From positions 1 through 37,628 of the IMG/VR virus record IMGVR_UViG_3300030329_004866: a stretch of 37,628 bases of DNA. One strand, 5' to 3'. Position 1 is the first letter of the stretch. Every line of letters begins with the position of its first letter. Shown piece after piece: positions 1 to 4,399 of this stretch. Made by a program: the position numbers and the translations under genes. This DNA comes from a virus. Under the pieces are notes generated by a model, which was given only the letters and a program-made list of their open reading frames with translations, did no database searches and was not told where the DNA came from.

Positions 1-11
1 CCTGTACTTTG

Positions 12-64
12 TGTGGATAGCCACAGGGCCCTAGGACAATGTCCTAGGGCTCCCCCTATAGGGG
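12..64. terminator. Cluster of three hairpins, probable end of an upstream transcript
   Basis: Three inverted repeats follow one another: TGTGG/CCACA (12-16/21-25), a perfect 10-bp stem GCCCTAGGAC/GTCCTAGGGC with loop AAT (28-50), and the palindrome CCCCTATAGGGG (53-64). No clear T-run follows, so this is either a terminator or a processing structure of a transcript entering from the left. The stretch 65-154 holds no gene that I can support; it is AT-rich and contains a GCGGCCGC site at 111-118. Confidence 0.5.
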
Positions 65-154
65 TGTTTGGGATCCGATTTTGGATTAAATATAATACAC
101 TTTAGATAAGCGGCCGCAGGAAACCGCCAAACACTATATAATACTAAACCGACG

Positions 155-183
155 TTGACCAAGTTCGTGGTATACGATATAAT
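155..183 (+). promoter_or_regulatory. Early sigma70-type promoter
   Basis: TTGACC (155-160), 17-nt spacer, perfect TATAAT (178-183); start expected near 190. It is the first of a family of at least 14 promoters in the window with the same -35 and mostly the same spacer, and drives the tiny genes at 224-450. Confidence 0.8.
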
Positions 184-223
184 AAGATAATCAAACCGGA
201 AGGCTCACCGCCCCGGTATATAA

Positions 224-427
224 ATGTCCTGGAGCAGTGGCCACTGTGATGAAGGGTGCAGTAAGTGTAAAAACAATGGCAAAGAAGAATATCTTAGCTT
301 GGCACAGTCTGCAGTGGTGAATCATATACCTTCTTTTGTGGGGAAAATATTTTTATGGATGACTGGATCTACACGTGTTTGTTATACCTTCTTTTGGGGA
401 TTATCGGAGCTGCTGTCGTTGACCTAG
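224..427 (+). CDS. Small Cys-rich hypothetical protein (doubtful)
   Basis: A 67-residue reading frame begins about 34 nt after the predicted transcription start. Its N-terminus has His and three Cys closely spaced (HCDEGCSKC, residues 7-15), which could bind a metal. There is no convincing ribosome binding site: GGAAGG lies about 20 nt upstream, and the ATG sits in a TATAAATG context. The frame overlaps the membrane peptide at 355-450 in another frame. It may be only a leader region; I do not recognise it. Confidence 0.3.
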   Translation: MSWSSGHCDEGCSKCKNNGKEEYLSLAQSAVVNHIPSFVGKIFLWMTGSTRVCYTFFWGLSELLSLT

Positions 428-450
428 GTACCGGTACTAAGGATAATTAA
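355..450 (+). CDS. 31-residue single-span membrane peptide
   Basis: The frame encodes a 31-residue peptide with a hydrophobic segment at residues 8-22 (LLYLLLGIIGAAVV region) and a polar C-terminus. Its 3' end contains the promoter at 419-447, and its TAA overlaps an ATG at 450. A GGGGAA lies about 10 nt upstream of the ATG. The codons for its LYLLL segment lie in a 14-base repeat (383-396) also found in the membrane peptide gene at 675. Supported by composition and context only. Confidence 0.4.
   Translation: MDDWIYTCLLYLLLGIIGAAVVDLGTGTKDN
419..447 (+). promoter_or_regulatory. Early promoter nested in the end of the upstream gene
   Basis: TTGACC (419-424), 17-nt spacer, GATAAT (442-447); start expected near 454. 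It lies wholly inside the 3' end of the 355-450 frame and would drive the gene at 477. Confidence 0.75.
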
Positions 451-476
451 TGTACCGCAATCTTAGAGAGATACCA

Positions 477-659
477 ATGAAACTTACTCCAAACCACATC
501 TTCTTTGAAACATCCTCACCTCTAACAGAACAACAACTCGAAAAACTTAACTTCTTCATCGACGAAATACTATTCGATGATGAAGAGTTAGACAATATCC
601 CAGAATTGACAACTAATGTTGAACAATTCGATTCCTCTTTACCTAAATTTAACAACTAA
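477..659 (+). CDS. Small acidic hypothetical protein
   Basis: A 60-residue acidic protein of unknown function, rich in Asp/Glu in its second half (residues 23-42). I chose ATG 477 over the in-frame ATG at 450 because the promoter places the RNA start near 454, and because AGAGAGATACCA just before 477 matches the purine-rich leader of the gene at 5700 (AGAGAGATACA). Starting at 450 by TAATG coupling with the upstream peptide remains possible. No motif is recognised; by position it is an early gene. Confidence 0.6.
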   Translation: MKLTPNHIFFETSSPLTEQQLEKLNFFIDEILFDDEELDNIPELTTNVEQFDSSLPKFNN

Positions 660-674
660 CAACAACTAACAAAA

Positions 675-773
675 ATGAACACCCCTCCTTTATACCTTCT
701 TTTGTATAGATTTTTACTTGCACTATTTGTCGTGTCTGTGCCATTCGTGCTGCTTATCTGGTCTTTGTCGTGA
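675..773 (+). CDS. 32-residue membrane peptide
   Basis: The peptide begins with a short polar stretch and then is almost entirely hydrophobic (residues 6-30), consistent with one transmembrane helix ending in a C-terminal WSLS. There is no good Shine-Dalgarno, only an A-rich leader, so translation may depend on the gene at 477 just upstream. The LYLLL coding segment uses the repeat TATACCTTCTTTTG (691-704), shared with 383-396. Its TGA overlaps a GTG starting the next tiny frame. Function unknown. Confidence 0.5.
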   Translation: MNTPPLYLLLYRFLLALFVVSVPFVLLIWSLS

Positions 774-838
774 CAGGGATACTGTGGAGAATGGCTGTGA
801 TCGTTATTGGAATTTATTTGCTTGCGGTGTTGACCTAA
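770..838 (+). CDS. 22-residue membrane peptide (tentative)
   Basis: A GTG start overlaps the TGA of the preceding peptide (GTGA). The product would be 22 residues with a hydrophobic segment (VIVIGIYLLAV) to its end; an internal ATG at 791 would leave only 15 residues. Its stop codon overlaps the spacer of the next promoter. It could be chance, but tandem overlapping hydrophobic peptides are suggestive. Confidence 0.3.
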   Translation: MTGILWRMAVIVIGIYLLAVLT

Positions 839-858
839 CGGACATAGTGTAGTATTAT
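830..858 (+). promoter_or_regulatory. Early promoter
   Basis: TTGACC (830-835), 17-nt spacer, TATTAT (853-858). The sequence TTGACCTAACG is shared with the promoters at 19627 and 20800. The -35 overlaps the end of the previous frame. Start is expected near 865. Confidence 0.8.
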
Positions 859-888
859 AAGAGAATGATAAGAGAGAAGGAGAAAGAT

Positions 889-1128
889 ATGATGTTCGTT
901 CCATTCAGTTGCCATGAAGAGATTGACAGCACGACTGCTGATTACATTCTCACCGTGGCTGATGCTAACTCAATTTGGCAGATTCCGATTGAGGACATTA
1001 ACAGCTTCCTTGAGGGACTCGATGAGTACCATGATGAAGATGATGGTCAACCGGATTGGGCCCCAGACGGTGACGGTCAACCGGATTGGGCCCAGGAGTG
1101 GGCAGACTTTGGAGAGTGCTATGAGTAA
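889..1128 (+). CDS. Acidic protein with an internal 10-residue tandem repeat
   Basis: A 79-residue acidic protein of unknown function. I start it at ATG 889, since AAGGAG lies six bases upstream (877-882); an in-frame ATG at 865 coincides with the predicted RNA start and would give eight more residues. Near the C-terminus a 10-residue unit DGQPDWAPDG is nearly repeated, followed by a Trp/acidic tail. It is first in a four-gene early run (889-1654) whose members overlap or abut. Confidence 0.7.
   Translation: MMFVPFSCHEEIDSTTADYILTVADANSIWQIPIEDINSFLEGLDEYHDEDDGQPDWAPDGDGQPDWAQEWADFGECYE
1042..1101 (+). repeat. 30-nt tandem duplication inside a gene
   Basis: Two copies in 30-nt register share GGTCAACCGGATTGGGCCC (1045-1063 and 1075-1093). 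The unit keeps the reading frame and adds one acidic, Trp-containing 10-residue repeat to the protein at 889-1128. Confidence 0.9.
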
Positions 1129-1285
1129 TTTCAAGCCAGCTACACACGTGCTGTACAAGTCAGACTTCAACGATGAGAACTTCTGGAGCTGGCTGCTCGA
1201 GGCACATGGAATCGAGACGTCAGATGAAGACGGGATCGATTACGAAGAAATTACCATACGCGCGACTGTGGAGACTGTACAATGA
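1121..1285 (+). CDS. Small acidic hypothetical protein
   Basis: A 54-residue acidic protein containing FWSWLLEAHGIETS (residues 21-34). GGAGAG just upstream is a suitable ribosome binding site, and the ATG lies inside the end of the preceding gene (8-nt overlap). Its TGA overlaps the ATG of the next gene (ATGA), suggesting translational coupling. No family is recognised. Confidence 0.65.
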   Translation: MSNFKPATHVLYKSDFNDENFWSWLLEAHGIETSDEDGIDYEEITIRATVETVQ

Positions 1286-1437
1286 GCCGAAGCGCAGCTG
1301 TGCAATCAATGATTGAAGACTGGTACGATGAATTCTACCAGATGATCGTTGACCACAACCCGGAATGGTCCGATGATATGGTGATGAGAGAGGCTGAGGC
1401 CTTGGTTGAGAAACGTCTTGAAGAAAGAGGAGAGTAG
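1282..1437 (+). CDS. 51-residue hypothetical protein
   Basis: The frame begins in an ATGA overlap with the preceding stop and encodes a 51-residue, probably helical acidic protein (DWYDEFYQM near the N-terminus, EALVEKRLEERGE at the end). The end of the gene carries the AGAGGAG that serves as ribosome binding site of the following gene. Unknown function; support is the coupling on both sides. Confidence 0.6.
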   Translation: MSRSAAVQSMIEDWYDEFYQMIVDHNPEWSDDMVMREAEALVEKRLEERGE

Positions 1438-1438
1438 A

Positions 1439-1654
1439 ATGACACATGAAATCAATAAACGTCATGGTGGGCCATATGATCGTGGTGGTGCTGATTCGTA
1501 TTATCAGCGTGGGTACAAACCGCACTACTTTGCTGGTGCAACAAACCAGTCTTCTAGGATTGAGATGTCAGCAATGACACCAACCGAGCTGGCTGAGTAT
1601 GCAGCAGGATACCAGGACAACGAAGAAGCCGGTGATTTCAAGGATTGGGGTTGA
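1439..1654 (+). CDS. Phage protein with HGGPYDRG N-terminus
   Basis: A 71-residue protein whose N-terminal HGGPYDRGGADSYYQRG and C-terminal YAAGYQDNEEAGDFKDWG resemble small conserved proteins I recall from other large myoviruses; function is not known. ATG 1439 is preferred to an in-frame ATG at 1406 inside the upstream gene because AGAGGAG lies six to ten bases before it. It ends the four-gene early run. The resemblance is from memory and was not checked. Confidence 0.7.
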   Translation: MTHEINKRHGGPYDRGGADSYYQRGYKPHYFAGATNQSSRIEMSAMTPTELAEYAAGYQDNEEAGDFKDWG

Positions 1655-1698
1655 TGCACGCTTGGTGGGACATCCTTAATCAATGAACATTTTTGTTG

Positions 1699-1727
1699 TT
1701 GACTGCATCCCCAGGATGTAGGATGAT
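1699..1727 (+). promoter_or_regulatory. Early promoter
   Basis: TTGACT (1699-1704), 17-nt spacer, GATGAT (1722-1727), followed by a GA-rich leader (AAGAGAGTAGAGAGAGAAC). The -10 and leader resemble the promoters at 4143 and 19142. It drives the genes at 1760 and 1990. Confidence 0.7.
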
Positions 1728-1759
1728 AAGAGAGTAGAGAGAGAACAAGGAGATTTGTT

Positions 1760-1963
1760 ATGGGAAGAATGTCTGATTTGTGCATTGAGATCGACGAGCT
1801 CGTCGGTGAGGCATATGAGAATGGAGCTACGACACCGAATGGTATTGTAGCCTATGTTAACACGTACGTTTCTCATGCCCCGCTTCCAGTAAGCTGGATT
1901 GAGGATCGTGCTAACGTAATTCTAGGTGAGGGTGAGCCTGACCTAGATGATTGTCCGTTTTAG
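1760..1963 (+). CDS. Small acidic hypothetical protein
   Basis: A 67-residue protein with a helical N-terminal half (CIEIDELVGEAYENG) and an acidic C-terminus (GEPDLDDCPF). AAGGAG eight bases upstream supports the start. It is first in the two-gene unit from the promoter at 1699. The pattern IDELVGEAYENGATTPNGIVAYV might be a small helical binding domain, but I do not recognise a family. Confidence 0.7.
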   Translation: MGRMSDLCIEIDELVGEAYENGATTPNGIVAYVNTYVSHAPLPVSWIEDRANVILGEGEPDLDDCPF

Positions 1964-1989
1964 GGACCTAACTATAGAAAGGTGTTTTT

Positions 1990-2241
1990 ATGAATAGCAT
2001 GAAAACCAAGATCCTGGAATCCCTCCAGGATGGTAACGAAGTATCGGGTGCTCAGTTTGCATCTCGATACCGCACCGATACATCTTCGGTTGCAGCTCGT
2101 GTATCCGAGCTTCGTCGTGAAGGATACGCAATCTACAATAATCGGAAGTCTGATTCCCAAGGCCGGGTCACATATAAATATCGGCTGGGAACACCCTCCC
2201 GAGCTGTAGTGGCAGCAGGATATGCTGCTGGAGCATCGTAA
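1990..2241 (+). CDS. Winged-helix DNA-binding protein
   Basis: An 83-residue protein that reads as one winged helix-turn-helix domain: first helix TKILESLQDGNEVSGAQFA, recognition region SSVAARVSELRREGYAIY, then a beta-wing RVTYKYRLG, with a tail SRAVVAAGYAAG that I recall from other phage wHTH proteins. It is likely a phage transcription regulator. AAAGGTG about seven bases upstream supports ATG 1990; an in-frame ATG at 1999 is the alternative. A strong terminator follows. Target unknown. Confidence 0.75.
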   Translation: MNSMKTKILESLQDGNEVSGAQFASRYRTDTSSVAARVSELRREGYAIYNNRKSDSQGRVTYKYRLGTPSRAVVAAGYAAGAS

Positions 2242-2246
2242 CACAA

Positions 2247-2307
2247 AGCGGCAATATATTATAGCCGCTATAAAAGGGCGGTGGCACCTACGTCACCGCC
2301 CTTTTTT
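2247..2307 (+). terminator. Intrinsic terminator with a preceding hairpin
   Basis: A small hairpin AGCGGC/GCCGCT (2247-2252/2264-2269) is followed by an 11-bp stem AAAGGGCGGTG/CACCGCCCTTT (2273-2283/2294-2304) and a T-run to 2307: a classic Rho-independent terminator closing the unit from the promoter at 1699. Confidence 0.9.
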
Positions 2308-2324
2308 CTATTAACGAGGAGCAC

Positions 2325-2594
2325 ATGGTCAAGTATGTCATTGTCATTCTGCTTAACACTATCACACCATTCGATGATAATGTTATAATAATTAATGAAG
2401 ACGTCAATGGAAACAAGATCGTCTTCAATAGTATCGAAGAGTGTCAAGCACACGGACGAGCCAATTACCTCCAATTGTGGAAATACGGTACGGAAAGAGC
2501 AAAGCCGCAGACCGTCAATATGTTAAGCTGTATTCCTAAACATATTACAGATAAAATTTTACAAGAAAATGTAGGAGGAGATCAGAGTGTCTAG
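2325..2594 (+). CDS. Small protein with hydrophobic N-terminus and paired cysteines
   Basis: An 89-residue protein beginning with a short hydrophobic stretch (VKYVIVILLNTI) then a region with FNSIEECQAHGRANYLQLW and a second Cys near residue 69 (MLSCIP). The layout, a leader-like N-terminus and a Ser/Glu/Cys motif before a helix, resembles the genes at 6402 and 25787. GAGGAGCAC before the ATG is a good ribosome binding site. Export is inferred, not shown; there is no clear cleavage site. Confidence 0.6.
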   Translation: MVKYVIVILLNTITPFDDNVIIINEDVNGNKIVFNSIEECQAHGRANYLQLWKYGTERAKPQTVNMLSCIPKHITDKILQENVGGDQSV

Positions 2595-2769
2595 TAGTCT
2601 TCAAGAAAGCATACCATCTGCATCGACAGTTATGCAGCAGCGGTGTATCGAAGAGGAACTAATTTTACTCAATCACGACCCAGATTGCAATCCGTGTGTC
2701 ATAGAATATCTACAAGGACGGCTCGATTATTTGAATAAGTTGAATGCTAGGATCAATAGTCATGGGTGA
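2587..2769 (+). CDS. 60-residue hypothetical protein, GTG start
   Basis: The start is GTG at 2587, supported by AGGAGGAGAT eight bases upstream, the best ribosome binding site in this area; it overlaps the previous gene by 8 nt. The product is probably helical with a CxxC-like segment DCNPCVIEYLQGRLDYLNKL. It sits directly before the transporter-like gene at 2773. Function unknown. Confidence 0.65.
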   Translation: MSSSLQESIPSASTVMQQRCIEEELILLNHDPDCNPCVIEYLQGRLDYLNKLNARINSHG

Positions 2770-2772
2770 ATT

Positions 2773-3252
2773 ATGGAAGAACCAAAGAAGTTAATTAAAA
2801 AGGTGAAAAAGATGGATCTAGGGAACCCTGTTATTACTACTCTCGTCGGGCTTGTCGTATTCTATATTGGATTAAAGATGTTCTCTGGCGGGATGAAGTC
2901 GATGGGTAACCTCGACCATCTAGGCTACTTCATCCACAATCCATACTGGATGTTCCTCGGTGGTATTATTATGACTTTGCTATGGCAGTCGTCATCACTA
3001 AGTACAACAGCAATCATTGCACTTGTAGCATCAGGAGCAGTGCCTCTACCTGCTGCAGTTGCAGCTGTGCTTGGAGCTAATATTGGTACAACAGGAACAA
3101 TATGGCTAGCTGGTGTGTTGGTATCAGATGGAATGCCTAAAGGAGATACATTACGTATTGCTATGGCCCATACTGGTATGAATCTACTGATGGCTGTATC
3201 CTTGCTGCCATTCGTGCATCACATTGCACGATTCCTTGCAAGAGTCGGATAA
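2773..3252 (+). CDS. Half-length Na+/phosphate cotransporter-like membrane protein
   Basis: The 159-residue protein carries one copy of the signature of the Na/Pi cotransporter family (PF02690): WQSSSLSTTAI (residues 71-81) and LGANIGTTGT (100-109), with four likely membrane segments around 18-40, 57-80, 84-118 and 127-150. Family members such as NptA have two such repeats and are at least twice as long, so this is a single-repeat form that would have to pair with itself or a host subunit. A role in phosphate uptake during infection is inferred. It follows the gene at 2587 by 3 nt and shares its transcript. Confidence 0.75.
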   Translation: MEEPKKLIKKVKKMDLGNPVITTLVGLVVFYIGLKMFSGGMKSMGNLDHLGYFIHNPYWMFLGGIIMTLLWQSSSLSTTAIIALVASGAVPLPAAVAAVLGANIGTTGTIWLAGVLVSDGMPKGDTLRIAMAHTGMNLLMAVSLLPFVHHIARFLARVG

Positions 3253-3266
3253 TCCTATATACACTG

Positions 3267-3295
3267 TTGACCACACCCGACTTCTAGGATAATAT
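3267..3295 (+). promoter_or_regulatory. Early promoter for tRNA-Pro
   Basis: TTGACC (3267-3272), then TAATAT at 17-nt spacing (3290-3295) or GATAAT at 15-nt spacing (3288-3293). Transcription would start close to 3300, next to the 5' end of tRNA-Pro. Confidence 0.65.
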
Positions 3296-3302
3296 AGACA
3301 GT

Positions 3303-3379
<77 letters not shown>

Positions 3380-3391
3380 ACATAAGGAGCA

Positions 3392-3595
3392 ATGATGCTG
3401 TACTTTTCATTACTTTTGTTACTGCTGGTTGGATTCAGCTTCTATGCTGGGTACACCTATTTTGAATATAGGATCGGTAACGTCGTCGAGAAGGTATTGA
3501 TGCAACTGGAAGACGAAAGAGTCATACGTATAGTTGAGGAAGATGGGGAACACGAAATCTATAGTGGTACTAAGCACTACAATCCTGTTAAGTAG
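3392..3595 (+). CDS. Small membrane-anchored protein (possible inner-membrane spanin-like)
   Basis: A 67-residue protein with an N-terminal transmembrane segment (residues 3-20, YFSLLLLLLVGFSFYAGY) and a charged helical tail (VVEKVLMQLEDERVIRIVEEDGEHEI). AAGGAG precedes the ATG pair; the second ATG at 3395 has the better spacing. Its last 53 bases overlap, in another frame, the start of a lipoprotein gene. A membrane protein overlapping a lipoprotein recalls Rz/Rz1 spanins, but both parts are shorter or different from known pairs, so this is only a suggestion. Confidence 0.6.
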   Translation: MMLYFSLLLLLLVGFSFYAGYTYFEYRIGNVVEKVLMQLEDERVIRIVEEDGEHEIYSGTKHYNPVK

Positions 3596-3833
3596 TTGCA
3601 CTATACCTCCAACAATAGTTACAGGTCTAGTAGGAGCAGACGCTGCTTCATATGCCATTACTGATAAAAGTCTTCTTGATGCGTCTGTCTCAAGCATAAC
3701 CAATCAAAATTGTACGACTGCAAACGTGCTCAAGGGCAAGCGCGTGTGCAAAACGTACGTAGATTTGCTGCTCGAGCTAAACTGCAATACATTCTCATGG
3801 GATAAAAATAATCGTCCATACTGCAAAGATTAG
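3543..3833 (+). CDS. Predicted lipoprotein
   Basis: The 96-residue product has a basic N-terminus, a hydrophobic segment and a lipobox-like LLSSC (Cys at residue 19), so it is probably lipid-modified. The mature part has four more Cys (CTTANVLKGKRVC and CNTFSWDKNNRPYC), an arrangement I recall from small phage and alphaproteobacterial lipoproteins. Start ATG 3543 is supported by GAGGAAG immediately upstream; an in-frame TTG lies at 3534. It starts inside the preceding membrane-protein gene and is followed by the promoter at 3836. Confidence 0.7.
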   Translation: MGNTKSIVVLSTTILLSSCTIPPTIVTGLVGADAASYAITDKSLLDASVSSITNQNCTTANVLKGKRVCKTYVDLLLELNCNTFSWDKNNRPYCKD

Positions 3834-3835
3834 TG

Positions 3836-3864
3836 TTGACCGCAACCGGGATATGTACGATTAT
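3836..3864 (+). promoter_or_regulatory. Early promoter for a structured RNA
   Basis: TTGACC (3836-3841), 17-nt spacer, GATTAT (3859-3864); a TATAAT also lies at 3864-3869. No gene of normal size follows before the terminator at 4071-4131, so the product appears to be an RNA. Confidence 0.7.
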
Positions 3865-3870
3865 ATAATA

Positions 3871-4131
3871 GTCAGCTGGAGACATCCAGTGATACCGACC
3901 TAGGCGGTACGTCCTAGGATGTAGAGAATCAAATTTGTGGGATGCCACTCATGTCTTTCTCTGCAGTAGCATAACTGAAAGGAAGTGCTGGAATCCTGCG
4001 TTAGGGGGTTGGTCTGGAAATACCTAAGGAGTGACCTGCGGGACCAAACATTGTAAAATGGGCACAGGGGAAGGGCGTTACTGGAAGGATGTCTGAGAAA
4101 TCGGCACCGGAGGTAACGCCCTTTCTTTTTT
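3871..4131 (+). ncRNA. Orphan structured RNA, about 260 nt
   Basis: This stretch lies between a promoter and an intrinsic terminator and contains no credible gene; the longest ATG frames are 10-12 codons without ribosome binding sites. It can form hairpins CTGGA/TCCAG (3876-3889), TACCG/CGGTA (3893-3909), GTGG/CCAC (3937-3948) and TTGGTC/GACCAA (4009-4047), plus the terminator stem. CCTAGG occurs in the second hairpin loop (3899-3904) and again at 3913-3918, allowing a loop-loop or pseudoknot contact. I do not recognise 6S, RNase P, a riboswitch or a tRNA in it. Confidence 0.6.
4071..4131 (+). terminator. Intrinsic terminator of the orphan RNA
   Basis: An 11-bp perfect stem AAGGGCGTTAC/GTAACGCCCTT (4071-4081/4113-4123) is followed by TTTCTTTTTT (4122-4131). 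The 31-nt loop can itself fold (CTGG/CCGG). Confidence 0.9.
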
Positions 4132-4142
4132 CAAAAACGCTG

Positions 4143-4171
4143 TTGACCGAGTCCCCGGGATGTAGGATGAT
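4143..4171 (+). promoter_or_regulatory. Early promoter, duplicated cassette copy 1
   Basis: TTGACC (4143-4148), 17-nt spacer, GATGAT (4166-4171). A 23-nt block beginning in the spacer end (4165-4187) is identical to 19164-19186, and both are preceded by a T-run/A-run (CTTTTTTCAAAAACGC here). The start region contains GGTCAA (4177-4182), the inverse of the -35. Confidence 0.8.
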
Positions 4172-4208
4172 AAGGGGGTCAAGAGAGCAATTGAGAGAGA
4201 GATAAATC

Positions 4209-4361
4209 ATGTCCTACGAACACACAGTCAAATCCGGTAATTTTTCAGTCGTCTTTGCTGGCCGCATGAGCGCCTGCCAACGTTGGGTTGAACAGAACGG
4301 GAAGGGTGAAATCTGGCCCGATTACGACGGTTGTTGGCAGGTACGAATTTACCAAAAATAA
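4209..4361 (+). CDS. 50-residue hypothetical protein
   Basis: The 50-residue protein has aromatic and Cys residues (RMSACQRWVEQNG, IWPDYDGCWQVRIYQK) and looks like a small beta-rich domain. It is the only gene behind the promoter at 4143, preceded by the GA-rich leader GAGAGAGATAAATC rather than a classic Shine-Dalgarno, as for the genes at 477 and 5700. The next promoter starts four bases after its stop. Unknown; likely an early function. Confidence 0.65.
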   Translation: MSYEHTVKSGNFSVVFAGRMSACQRWVEQNGKGEIWPDYDGCWQVRIYQK

Positions 4362-4364
4362 CTG

Positions 4365-4393
4365 TTGACCCAAACACGGATATGTGGGATTAT
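4365..4393 (+). promoter_or_regulatory. Early promoter with no room for a leader
   Basis: TTGACC (4365-4370), 17-nt spacer, GATTAT (4388-4393). The first ATG of the next gene (4400) begins after exactly six bases, where transcription would start. Confidence 0.8.
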
Positions 4394-4399
4394 TAGAGT

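Noticed and set aside
2173-2180. TATAAATA inside the winged-helix gene
   Set aside because: It lies within a coding region and any transcript would meet the terminator at 2273 at once; probably chance.
3893-3909. Possible aptamer-like GATACC hairpin
   Set aside because: GATACC recalls the laboratory theophylline aptamer, but the rest of that aptamer is absent.
4058-4096. 12-codon frame in the orphan RNA
   Set aside because: No ribosome binding site and it runs into the terminator stem.
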